Positions 38,266 to 49,415 of a stretch of 64,000 nucleotides of DNA are shown one piece after another (within the stretch, counting starts at the first letter, position 1; each line of letters opens with the position of its first letter). The notes under the pieces are model-generated. The model ran no database searches, had not been told where the DNA came from, and saw only the letters and a program-made list of their open reading frames with translations. Source of the stretch: Galaxea fascicularis (lineage: Eukaryota; Cnidaria; Anthozoa; Scleractinia; Euphylliidae); contig OX419338.1 in NCBI GenBank assembly GCA_948470475.1, positions 12,905,747 to 12,969,746 of the forward strand, in the 5' to 3' direction. The position numbers and the translations under genes were made by a program.

Positions 38266-38599
38266 GCTTACAATTTCCTGAAGCTTTCCGCTGGCCTCCG
38301 CTGCAAAAAATGCTTCTCTTCATGTGCCATATATATGCAGTGACCCAAAAATTCTAGAATACTTGACGTTACTTCACGGGTTGACAGAAAGCGGTTTGCT
38401 GTCCTTGCAGGTTGTTTTGAAAACTATTCAACACGAAACTTAAAAGTTACAGTTCATTTTAAAACGGTTTTTACACACAAGAAAGTAAAGAGTTTACTCA
38501 CCATTCAATTCGGTCGTGTGTACGCTCAAAATGACAAAAACGTCGCACAAAAAATAAAATAAAAAACCGAATGCTGAAGCAGTTGGAAGCAGTTGCCAT
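38266..38599 (-). CDS. Candidate 5' exons of an unrecognised gene
   Basis: On the minus strand ATG at 38599 has a good context (TTCAAAATGGC) and opens 32 codons (MATASNCFSIRFFILFFVRR...) that end in a strong donor, GAATG/GTGAGTAA (exon end 38502). An acceptor TTTTTTGCAG/CGGAGG follows at 38300 in compatible phase, adding about 11 residues to a donor AAGC/GTAAGT at 38266. The first exon is hydrophobic and could be a signal or anchor. I find no further exon before the LATS 3' end, and the protein is unknown. A non-coding RNA is an equally fair reading. Confidence 0.3.
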
Positions 38600-38978
38600 T
38601 TTGAACAATGGCCACCGACCGACGAAAAGGGCGGGAAAACAGACGCCTATCGCCATGCGTGAGGCTGCACGCGCGTATCTAAAGAAGTTGAAAATAAAAA
38701 AACGAAAAATTATAAAAGAGGTCAAAAGAATATCAAGAGGAAGTGCAAAAGTAAATCGATAAATGATAATTATTTAAAGAGCACAATTTCCTTCTTTTCA
38801 TTTAACTCCGCTTATCACGGCGGACGGTGTTTTTCCACACCCGAATGTCGGTTTCCACGGAGAAACGACGTGATTCATTGGTGGACTGAATGGTGTAGAA
38901 AAGTGAAAATAGCAAGCAGAAAGCAAACAGGACGGTAAAGAGTGAATACATTGCGATCACCTCGATGTTTTAAAGCCC

Positions 38979-39054
38979 GCCGCACACGTGAGGAAAGAGC
39001 TGAGCAAAATTCCTCGCGAGGCAGTTAGCTCAGCCGTTTCCTCACGTGTGCGGC
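38979..39054. mobile_element. Short palindromic MITE
   Basis: GCCGCACACGTGAGGAAA at the left pairs with TTTCCTCACGTGTGCGGC at the right; inner GAGCTGAG and CTCAG also pair. CCTCGCGAGG palindromes lie inside and again just outside. Confidence 0.75.
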
Positions 39055-39636
39055 AAGAATCGGTGAGAAATTCGCCTCGCGAGGCCGTGAGGACAATATC
39101 AAACATGTTTAACCCTAGAATTTATTTAGCGTGCAAGACGCTTCTCGCGTGACTTGTGCCAACCCCCATGTTAGTTTGTGGTGTAATAGGTGGCTGTGGT
39201 TTGGAAATGGCTCTACGAACAGACCTTGACGGAAACGCTGTACTTTACCAACCCTGAGATTTATCTCGCGTGCAAGACGCTTCTCACATATCCTGTGCTG
39301 TATTGCAAAGCGAACTTTAGTAGCAGGAAGAGGCTCCCCGGGAGGGAGATGGATGGGAGGTTGTCCTCGCTATCCGTACACAAGTCCATAATTGTAAGAA
39401 AATTGGTTAGTTCTGAGTTTCCTGGAAAGGAAGACAAAGGTTCCCGCGCCCGTACCAGCGCGTAGCCGTAAGCGGGAACATGCAATCTTGTCGCCATATA
39501 ACCCTCTCTGCTTTTTGGCACCAAGTTGCTACTAAAGTTGCCGACGAAAAGTTAGGGGGCGGACGAGATTAGTGAACACGCTGCCTCTAGCCTTCAATCA
39601 AACTAAATTTTTTATCACTTAGTCAGAGGCATGTAA

Positions 39637-39670
39637 GTGACAGGAACTGCTCCTGAAACGTCGGTATTAT
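39637..39670 (+). other. Decayed hammerhead-like motif
   Basis: GACAGGAACTGCTCCTGAAA followed by CGTCGG has a stem II-like AGGA/TCCT hairpin, GAAAC and GTC, but the CUGANGA box is not intact. Possibly a relic of the same kind of element as at 8326. Confidence 0.2.
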
Positions 39671-42459
39671 AACGACGACATTTATTCATAAGAAACGAAA
39701 TATTACAACGTCTCGATAGCTTCCGCTCGTACGGTAATAATTAAGCAGGAAGAAAAACTGAAGTAGAGAAAAGTGTTAATATTTTACAGACAGTACGTAT
39801 ACCCACCAACTGACGCAAAACACGTATATGATATGAAAGGATTTGCTTGCCACCCATGACCTGTTCGAGTGACACTGAATGAAAACAGCCTCACCTCACA
39901 GGGAGCTGCGAAAAAACGCTGTTTAAATCCCTGCGGGAATAGGAGATTGCTGTATCGCGTGATGGAGGCTTTCAATTGGAGTCTTGTGACAAATTACGCA
40001 TCATTTATTTTAAGCTCCTTATTGCTTTTTGCTTAGTGGGCGAGAGAGGCCCAAAAAAAACAACCGAGGTCCCCGTTCGCGGTTTATAATTAAATGTGTG
40101 GTTACCCCGGCACTCTAAAAATATTCTGAAGACTAAAATTATATTTATAATCTCCAGTTGCACCGACAAAAACATCTGTACGAGGGAGCTGTCCGTTGGA
40201 GAATTTTCATAAACCAAGGACCACAAAACCTTTTTTATCCTTTTTAGTAAAGTACTGGCATGCGGGTATACTTATAATCCTCAACATTTCGGAATGTAAG
40301 ATGAACTGAAAGCCGCAAAGCCAAACAGGCGTGTAGAAACAAAACAAGAGAAACGCTCTTAGAATATGATTAAACCCACGTTATTCAAATATGCCCGTTG
40401 GGTTATCACTAAAACTAAAATCAGTAGTTTTGCTCGGAACTCAAAGGTAGAAAACTAATTGTATTTTAGATCAATATTTAGTTAAACTCGACCCATTTCC
40501 GACCCCACCTCTACTTTTTTTCCTGAGTGATCCAAAGACAAATGCTTACTAATTCCAGAACAGAGTGCTTACCATTTAGGTAGTAAAAAATACTTTATGA
40601 CAACAATCTATAGCTACGCCCTATTTAGGACCAAAATGGGAAAAGAACGGTGCTCCATTTTAGTCTAAATTAAACGGCTTTGTGGCTCGAAAATGCTTCC
40701 TAGTCTCGCCCGTTCACCTGTGCCCTGTTAACCCCAGGTTCTCATCAAATAAAACTTTTTCCGTTTAATTTGCTTGTTTAAATATTTTGCCTTTGACTTA
40801 ATCACCTAAAATTACGTGATTGCTAAACTATTCACTGATAAACCCAGTGCGACTCTTGGCTCTCTAATGACTTCTTGTAAATCATACTCGGGGCTCATGA
40901 CACTATTTCCCCGGGTTAAAAGTAGTGTAAAAGTTACATTAAGCCTTGCTAGAAAGCCAATCGCCCAGACGACTTTCAGCAGTCGAGTTTTTGAAAACAG
41001 AAAAGGAAAGATTTCTTGTCCAAAAATAGCTACACCTGTTTGAATGGGCATCGACCGGAAGTTCATACTCCCAGAAAACAAACCGGAAGATAGGAAAACA
41101 ACACGATAGACATAAAATAAAGTTTGTCATCCTCATGTAACCCAACCACGTTAAAGAATGCAGATATTTCTATGATTGCCCTGGTAAATCAGATGTTATA
41201 TGGCCCCTTTTTATTCCAAAAAATGCTATTTCAATTTCCTATTGTAAAGTTCAAACGATATTTTGCCCAACATAAAAGTATAATATTGCGGATGGGGAGC
41301 GTAAACAGGTTATTTATATGGAATATGATCGACTTGCTAAAGATGAGAGCTGTTCGATCAATTCTGGAAGCCGAAGTCAATATGGAACCGGCGGTTTGCA
41401 CTGGTGCAGAACCTAGCGTGTTCGGTGCCGGCGGCGATATTAAAACTTCTTTTTCGCGACTTATCCTCGCGGGTTAGTCACGCGATCGAGCAGGAAGTAC
41501 AGCGTGTGATTCAGAGACGAGCGTAAAAAATGCAACCAAGAGACCACGTGTGTGCTTCATATTTAAATCATGACTCATTTGCAAATCCCGCCAAGCCAAC
41601 TCAATAGACGGCAACGGCAAAGAAAACGTCATTTCAAATTGTGACTTCTCGTTTTCGTAACTTTTTCATAATTATTCCAGTTTGTTTAACATAAAAAATG
41701 CTGGCGAGCCGTCCAGGGTCTAAATTACTGTTAACGGTGTAAAAGGAAAGAAGAAGAAAGAAAAATTTGTCGTCTTGCGCTCACGTTCTTGAGAAAACCT
41801 AAAATCTGGTCATTTCACGTTGTTGTTTTGCAGAGGACGGCAAAGAAATGTACCAAAATGTAAAACGCACGTGCAGAGTATTGTTTTTGCTCATTAAGCC
41901 TATTGTTTTGTGGCGTTCTCGTTGCCGTTGCCGTCCTCGCTGCTTAAGCTCTCTAATGAGAATCAAAGGCGCAACATGGAACCTCGTTCCCAGGCTGGCG
42001 CAGGGTGGACAAAGGTCATGGCATCGGTCGGTCGGGTTATGCATTTCTGTGGTTAGTCCTGTCTTTTCACTGGTTCTAGGAATTCCTCTATAAAAACGCA
42101 TTAGCATTTATTTTAAACCTTTCCTCGTCCCTCCCAATTTTCAAGGGAAAAGCCCTCTCAGGAGTAATGAGCTGAGCGCGGCAATTTTACCAAGTGCAGT
42201 GTTCACTTTTCAGTGGGATGTTATGTTAAAATGAAAATTTTTTTTCCTAAAATAACCTGCCCCTGTGTTGGTGGAGAATTAAAGTGAATTCTAGGTATTA
42301 TCGTAAAAGGATTCAAAAGCAGAGGCTTTGAGCTTTTGGTCTTTTTTCTCAATATAGGTGTGTCTTGTTCGTTTTCTCTTCTTTGTTGTAGCAGATGGCC
42401 CTATTTTCTAATACAACTGCTTGTTTTTACCATTCAATTTATCCAGTTTTTAAGTAATT

Positions 42460-42593
42460 ATCGTCGTCGTCGTCGTCATCATCACTATCATCGTCACCAT
42501 CATCATTATCATCATCATCATTATCATTACCATCTCCATCATGATCACTACCACCATCATCATCACCCCAGTCACCATCACCTCCACCACCAC

Positions 42594-42628
<35 letters not shown>

Positions 42629-42692
42629 CCATCAGCACCACCACCACCACCACCATCATCATCATCGTCGTCATCATCAACAACAACAGCAA
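42460..42692. repeat. (ATC/ACC)n trinucleotide microsatellite
   Basis: About 230 bp of TCG, TCA and ACC triplets. It reads as poly-His/Thr/Ile on one strand and poly-Asp/Gly on the other, which creates spurious long open frames. Confidence 0.95.
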
Positions 42693-45600
42693 CGTTCATT
42701 GTCATCGTATTCGTTATCGTATTCGTCATTGTCATTACCAGTGCCATCATCACCATTTAATCCTCGTCATAACTTTGTAGTACTGTCGTTTAATGAGGTG
42801 GTTTTTGGCTTTTAAATTCGGCCTATATCACGTCTTTAAATCAGCACTCAACGAAGTGAAGCCATTGAAAGAGAAGCTCTAAAGTGGCAATCCATGCCGC
42901 TCTTGTTAGCTGCGGAAAACGGGGTACTTATATATTCCCATTCCTTATAGTTTTCCTTGATAAAACTTTATTTAAGGAAGTCATTTTTGAGTGATAAAAT
43001 TCAAAATAAGAATACATTTTCCAAAAATAACGCCTCTTCATAGATACCTTGGATGATAAGAATATTTAATGCCGAGAGTTCAAACCACAAGCTTAACTTT
43101 TTGGTGATAATACAAGTGGTTCTTTTGCATTGAATGTCATAAGACCTGAAACGATCTAAACCTATTACAACGAACAATTCAAAAAACGAAATAAACACGA
43201 AAGGATAAGGGTAGCAGAGAGTGACTGTAAGCCGCGGAATTTTTGTAAATTAGTTTGGTTCTACGTTTGTTCTTTCGAAAATAATGGCAACAAACAAACT
43301 AGACAAGCAAAGAGGCAAAAAAAACTGTTGTTTTCAGCAGATTTATCTCCTCAAACAATATACCAAACATGCCAACTTGAACCTCTGAACTCGAACAACA
43401 ATATGTCACGTCCTGTAATTACAGTATAAACTTTAAAAGTTTCCCTTGAAGTCGGGGCACCTAATATAACATTTCATTTCAACGCAAAAACTTCGGATTA
43501 AACAGCCAACCCTTACCTTGAATTCATAGTTTAGTCATAGAGGTCTAGTAACATAGAAAATTAATTGCTATCGAAAGTAAAGTGTCACAATATAGTCATC
43601 TTCATACTGATCGTCTTGATTCGTCTTTTTTCTACACTCAACAGCGATATCGATGTTGCCTATCGCGCGTGGGAACGTGAAGCCGAGATCAAACTGTGTT
43701 AGCTTGCTAAATTGCCGCTTAAGGTCTGAAAGAAGCAAAAATAATTAAGCTTCTGAAAGAGAAATAGAGCAAGAAATGTTCTCTACCGCGGACCGGACTG
43801 GCACAGATGCCCGTCCACACTCAAATCGCATGCACGACGTCGCGTCAAACAGCTGATGACTTATGGCTTCGCGCAGAGTTCGTAGAACCCTCGCAAGTTG
43901 AGTGACTGTTTTGCATAAGCTTACAGAAGAGTTAAAGAGTTAAAACTTAATAACTGTACTTATTTACCGTCGGTGTAATTAAATATCTTACAGATATTTA
44001 ATTCAGTGTATGGAGTGGTTTTACTTAACCCGTGGAACAATTTTTATGAGACAATATGAAATATCGCGCAATACTCAAATAGACACAAAAGAAAACCAAG
44101 GAATAAATAGTTGTTAGTTGTAACGGTTGTTAGTTATTACTGTTATAGTAACAGAGAGTTTGACACAGAGTCGGTGTTAGAGTAAAAGCACTCTAACGGA
44201 CAGAACTTTTTCTGTGATAGTAGTATAAACCCACTCTAAATAATCAGCGCGGCACCTCTCTTCAATGATTCCTATCTATCTATCGATATCTCGATCATTA
44301 CCGGGAAAGTGCATTAGAGACACGGAGTCTTCCTATGCCTGAATTGCTGGTCATGCAATATCCGTGCTGCATCAGTACTTCGGGGAAGATCAGGTGTTAG
44401 GAAAATTGCGCCAATTATTGACGGCCGGCCAATCAGTATATAAAAACCAAGACGGGATAAAAAAAATGTTCATCTCATCCACAGCTTTCGCCAAAAAAGG
44501 AATTGTGCACTTTACGAAAGTCGTGTTCTTGTCCGTCGTTGGAAACGACCACGATCGAGTCAGTGTTCCCTAGCAGCGATCAAGACTAATATTTTAGGAT
44601 ACCGGGAATGACAGTTTTGTTGCAACTCAGTGATCATGAGTTGGCAGTCGGAAAACATTTTATTGATTAAAAAAATTCCGACAACCTGGGCTACGTTCCG
44701 TAGTCAATATCCCCACAATAAAGAAATTAAAATAACATAGGAAAAATGCGTGCGCCCTAGGATATGCCCCGCAATGCGGGACGACGGGAGCCGGGGCCAG
44801 TCGGCGTGCGGAATGCTGTGAACTGAAGCGTTAAAGCAGAGCTCTAAAACCACAATATCCAATTGAATTTACTCAATCTTTAATATCTTCCTGTCTCCGT
44901 TTTTGTGGACTGGTGTACCAACTGCAATCTGCGAGGATCATAAAAATGCAATTAAGATAAATCCCATGACATCGGAACTAATCAGTGTCACAAGAAACAA
45001 AATTCTCCACATTTCTTGACACTAATTTTCAAACGTGCCTGTCAGATTAGCTTACCGGATACCCAGAGGATATAAGATACTAAACAAATGTGGCCCGTTA
45101 TGTGCAAAAACAGAACCAACTTCCTCTACAATGAACTGCTAGCAGATGCTTGTTTTAAAGGGAAGAGGTGTCTTGAAAAAAAAATACTGAGTCCGTCGCA
45201 GCAGGGGTCAACATTTAGACGTTGAAAGAAGATCCTACACAGCATGACAGCCTCTATCATTGTTAAGGCCTCGGATCTTAATGCCACCGTGCTTGTGAAG
45301 CCCCATGCTTTAAAACTCTTTACAAACTCTTGACTTGCGAAATAGACAGTTGAAACTTTAAGACACAACTGAATTTTCGCTTTACTGTGCGATCTCCATA
45401 CAAAGTATGTGAGTTGTGAGAGAACTGAAAACAGTCACAGATATGGTTCCGTTCCTTTACTGGTTCTAATATCATATGAAAAATGTAATTAACAGTTCCT
45501 TTCCCGATCAGTCACTAGTATCGTTAAAAATTCTTGCCTCTCTTTAGACATAATGCGTCAAAACGAAACGGCCAGAACAACTGAAAAGTCCAAACGAAAC

Positions 45601-46138
45601 GGAAAGAAACCAAGGAATTCAAAGTAACATGAATGAACGTGACTACGCGCTAAGCTTTGACTAAAAACGCAATGAAATGTTTAGAATTGTTGGGAAAGAA
45701 TTTCCTCACGTAGGCAACACAGATTATCGGCCTTTGAAGACGAACATTAAACAGAAAACGTGTCTATTGCCTAGTATTATCAATGGCTGACAATTTTCAT
45801 TAACTGTGTACCGCACTGGCATATTGATATTTTAATGTGCTCCTACTGACAGCTGTGCGAAACTATATAGTTCTCAGTTTGTAAAAATAACAAACTTGAG
45901 GAAATAATTCACCTTGAAGGTTTACCGGCGTTGAAAGAGCCTTGGAGAACTGGAAAACAATGATATGAGAACGCTATTTCTTGAGAAATGCTGAAAGAGA
46001 AAAGCTGGTTACGAAGCAAGATTTATATTTGCGTCCCTTAAAAAAAGCTACATGCCGTGATCTTATTTAGCAACTAGTTGGGAAATTTGGTTGGAAATCA
46101 AAATATTTCTTCTTTGGTTTTCATTTCCATTATTCTCT

Positions 46139-46375
46139 AGCCTGCACTGCAGGCGGTTTTTGGCGGTGGCGAGTGGATATTCCCATCGGTTGTTCAGGCC
46201 GCCATCTTGAATTAGGAAAACAGTGGAGAGTTGGGGCGAGGTAAGAAGTTTCCACCCCCTCCGACATTCTCGCATCGCTTTCTCGCCCCAATTCTCCCAG
46301 TCTGCAACGAAACCAAAATGGCGGCTAAACACTCGAAAGATGAAAACCACCAAAACCGCCTGCACTGCAGGCTAT
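46139..46375. mobile_element. MITE with 9-bp TSD
   Basis: AGCCTGCACTGCAGGCGG at the left end is mirrored by CCGCCTGCACTGCAGGCT at the right end; CTGCAGGC is itself palindromic. TTATTCTCT occurs on both sides (46130-46138 and 46376-46384). The start AGCCTG and TSD length resemble the palindromic element at 26218. Confidence 0.8.
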
Positions 46376-46384
46376 TTATTCTCT

Positions 46385-47802
46385 GGTAACTTTTCTGTGG
46401 GATCAAGTGATTATATTGTTAAGAGAATTTGGATGCTGACCTTTAGGTCATTGGCCAAGCCCATGTGTTGTATGCACTTTTGGTCCTTGGCCCTATGGGG
46501 TTTGGGGCCAAACACGGCTTGAATAACAGTGACTGTACGGCATTTTAGCCTGCAAATCTGATCGAAAATATTTACGGGTTCTGAAAATCCAGGGTCATTT
46601 ACTCCATCACATGCGTGACCATCCTGGCGACCCGATTGGTTCATTTCAATTTCAAACCTTCTGATCTCTGATTGATCCATTCATCTTTTTAATGACATGC
46701 ATCGTGCTATGATTGGTTTATATTCCAACGGTCAAAAACACCCAAAATGAACTTATAGTTCGCGCAATGCCGCGGGACAGTACGTTTCTCACGCCTGTTA
46801 CTTTCAATTTGAGGGTGATTTTCGTATTTCGATAAGACAAGGACTTTCATGGAGTTTTAAAATATTGTTGCCAGCTGTTCTCAAGCCATTCTCTACATTT
46901 CACGAAAATGATTTAAGGAGGCTCAAAAGGGTTTTTCGTTGATGTAGTGTTTGCGAAACGATGAAAGATAACAAAGGATATTTAATGGTGGGCAACCTTT
47001 ATGTCTCCTTGGAATTCTATAGTTGGGCTATACTTTAAAGGGTGCTTTTGACGTCTGTCAGTTACCATGGCAACGCGCCAGGTTCACAAAAAGGTCCTCT
47101 AAATGTCAGTTTTTGTAAATTATCTGAAAAACTAATTCGGTAATCTTCCGGTTTTATTTCTTTGTTAGAAAGCTCCCTAAATTCTTTAACTTTTCAGACT
47201 GTATGAAAATAAAACAGTTATCAAGTAGCCGATTAAACATATTTAGGAAAAACGCGTTTTATGGCTCACAGAAAATTCTACTTGGTAATTTTCCCCGAAA
47301 CGTTTATATTTGAAGTGCCATCGTGAATGGTAAGTGCATGCAAAAAATCAAGGTAGTTCGTCGAGCAAACTTTCGAGCTAAAAACAAAATAATGTTTTTC
47401 GCGGGTATTACTTCCGGTTCGCGCGATTTTACGCAGTATTTAACTTCCGGTGTGCTTGATTTTGATTCAGTCAGCTGACCCGACATCTTCCGCGCGCTTG
47501 CGGCTAAAACCCTTTCCAGCCTCCTTAATAATTAACAATTATTCATCGAAGTGGAGGTAAATATCCACCACTTTCACCGACACTGAGGTGAATAATTGTT
47601 TTAGTATATACCACACAAGCTGAATAACTGGCGTTTATTAAAAAAAATTTCCTCTTTGGAAACCGAAACGGGAGGCCGTTTTGTTTCTCTTCGACTGGTC
47701 GGAGGTGAATAGTAGTTTGCTAATCACCTCCGAGTTAACCAATCAGAACGCGCGAAAAGCACTATTCACTTGAGTGGTATATGCTAAAGCCTGATAAAAA
47801 AT
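46385..47802. other. Intergenic, no gene seen
   Basis: Only an X-box-like palindrome at 47061 is noted. Short inverted motifs (GAATAATTG / CAATTATTC near 47.53-47.59 kb) are present. Confidence 0.45.
47061..47074. promoter_or_regulatory. X-box-like site, intergenic
   Basis: GTTACCATGGCAAC is a near-perfect X-box palindrome. No recognised gene start lies nearby; NDUFAF4 ends 2.3 kb to the right. It may mark an unseen promoter or be chance. Confidence 0.25.
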
Positions 47803-47968
47803 CAGACTTGACCCATGACCTCTGCGATACCGGCGCGGTGCTCCATCAACTGAGCTGACAAGCCAACTGGGAACTGGTCATTTTGTGGTTTCGTGAAAAA
47901 CCCGAGTGTTGAATAAATGAGAGTGAATATAAGAAAGTTAACAAGCCAACTGGGAACTGGTCATTTTG
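47803..47968 (-). mobile_element. tRNA-derived SINE with duplicated 28-bp head
   Basis: Minus-strand AGCTCAGTTGATGGAGCACC is an A-box-like head and GCAGAGGTCATGGGTCAAG a degenerate B box. The 28-bp sequence starting ACAAGCCAACTGGGAACTGG occurs twice, at 47858-47885 and 47941-47968, an 83-bp-period duplication of the element's 5' part. Confidence 0.6.
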
Positions 47969-48162
47969 TTTCCCCGTTGAAATCTAACGAATTAGACACG
48001 ATTTCCAGAAGGTCAAAGTCGGTCAACTAAACAAAAAGCCAACCTTGGCACTACCATGGTGGACAAAATTCCTTGGGACACTTGTGTAATTGCATTAATT
48101 TTCTGTGTTTTTAAAAGGTATTTTTAAAAAAGCACTGTTATCCGTTTCAAAATTGCGTTGCT

Positions 48163-48241
48163 CCCCCCCCCCCCAAATACAATGTTGAAACTCTGGAGAA
48201 ATAGCGTGTACATGTTTCCAACATTGTAGGGGGGGGGGGGA
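48163..48241. repeat. Hairpin capped by C and G homopolymers
   Basis: CCCCCCC followed by AAATACAATGTTGAAAC pairs with GTTTCCAACATTGTA followed by GGGGGGGG, a fold-back ending in mirrored homopolymers. Confidence 0.75.
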
Positions 48242-48578
48242 AGGGGCTGGGCAAGTGTAGATGGATTCGCGCGTGACTGCTTGTTTGGCGCGTTTGAAAA
48301 AGCGCTACAAGAGTAAATTTGTCCCAAGATTGTAGGTATCGTGAAGGAACCTTTTATACATGCATTGAAAACATAAAAGCACAGAGGAGTCATTATACGA
48401 AAAGTTGGGCTGGGCCATAAACGAAGGTGTGCGGCGAGGAAAGGGTGTGTTTGTTCTTGGTTCGCCTCGCTTAAAGCGCACTGATACAGGCGCTCTCAGC
48501 GATCGAGGTGGACAACAATTCACCGGGGCTGGGTCGCCCTACCATATGTATGTTGTGCCGCGTAGCACTGTAAACACA

Positions 48579-48950
48579 TACAAGTGGTGGAACAGAGAAT
48601 TAACTCTGAAGTGTAAATTAAAGTGCTAATAGAAACCCATGAAAAACCCACTGGGCGTTAGCCCTAGAAAAGGGTATCAGGGAACCACACGAGGCAAATT
48701 CACCGCGATTCACCATCTTAATCGTCCCCGACTTTCTCTGTCCGACCTCGTAGCTTAGTCGGCAGAGCAACGGTAGATCTAATCCGGAGGTCGTGGTTTC
48801 GATTCCCACCGAGGTCATAAGAATTTTTTCTTTGCCTCGTGTGGTTCCCTGATACCCTTTACTAGGGCTAACGCCCAGTGGGTTTTTCATGGGTTTCTAT
48901 TAGCACTAAAATTTACACTTCAGAGTTAATTCTCTGTTCCACCACTTGTA
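48579..48950. mobile_element. Long-TIR element carrying a tRNA-like sequence
   Basis: TACAAGTGGTGGAACAGAGA opens a left arm of about 120 bp (to 48698) that pairs almost throughout with the right arm (48831-48950). The 14-bp CGCCCTACCATATG occurs at 48535-48548 and directly after the element at 48951-48964. A tRNA-like sequence sits in the loop. The left direct repeat is 30 bp from the arm, so either the true left end is further out or the repeat is not a simple target duplication. Confidence 0.7.
48744..48816 (+). tRNA. tRNA-like pseudogene
   Basis: A 73-nt sequence has a perfect 7-bp acceptor stem (GACCTCG / CGAGGTC), an A-box-like TAGCTTAGTCGG and a B-box-like GGTTTCGATTCCC. The T stem lacks the invariant G53-C61 pair (T opposite C) and the anticodon stem does not pair well around GATCTAA. 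It is best read as a tRNA-derived SINE head or pseudogene rather than a working tRNA. Confidence 0.5.
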
Positions 48951-48964
48951 CGCCCTACCATATG

Positions 48965-49415
48965 GCCTAGTTTCCTTCCTGCGTCCAAATTTGCTTCGCT
49001 AACCCCAACTACCCTGACAGCCTCGTCACTCAAATGGCCGAGACCATGTGACCCCATCAAAATCGAACCAGGTAAGAGTTTTTCTTCAGTAAGAGTGAGA
49101 ATAACTCATTTGAAAGGCGTGATTTATTCTTTGGCCAAAGGGTACAACGCTGTATTCAGCGTAACCGTAACATTCAACGAACGTCATCGACATCTCCGGA
49201 TAAAACGTTGCAAATCAATCCGTTCCTTTTTTGTACCTTAATTTCTTTTCTGTTAAGGTGGCATCACATCGTATTTCCAGTGGCCGTATGCCTAGCATAA
49301 GTATCCTGCCTGGCTGTGATGTGTAGGCTGTACATAAATTGCTTCATAATATTCTGTTGTTTACTGCTCTTATTTTACAATCACGCCACAGGGTTTGTCG
49401 TAAACCCCACAAAGA
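48965..49415 (-). other. NDUFAF4: NDUFAF4 3' UTR (inferred)
   Basis: On the minus strand AATAAA at 49138-49133 lies 278 bp past the NDUFAF4 stop and is the first canonical signal. Nothing else is seen. Confidence 0.4.

Larger units (their letters stand above)
39055..46129. other. Gene-poor intergenic stretch
   Basis: No recognised gene. It holds a decayed hammerhead-like motif near 39.64 kb, a solo MITE end (AACCTCGTTCCCAGG at about 41980), the microsatellite at 42.46 kb, and a CCAAT (44429) plus TATATAAAA (44437) pair that precedes only a short anonymous frame. Confidence 0.5.

Noticed and set aside
42336..42815. 159-codon His-rich open frame and the opposite Asp/Gly-rich frame
   Set aside because: Both are translations of the ATC/ACC trinucleotide microsatellite, with no unique coding sequence around it.
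44427..44573. CCAAT plus TATATAAAA promoter followed by a short ORF
   Set aside because: The boxes are only about 10 bp apart, the ATG would lie almost at the start site, and the ORF is anonymous.
48744..48816. A functional tRNA gene
   Set aside because: The T stem lacks the invariant G53-C61 pair and the anticodon stem does not pair; it sits in a repeat.
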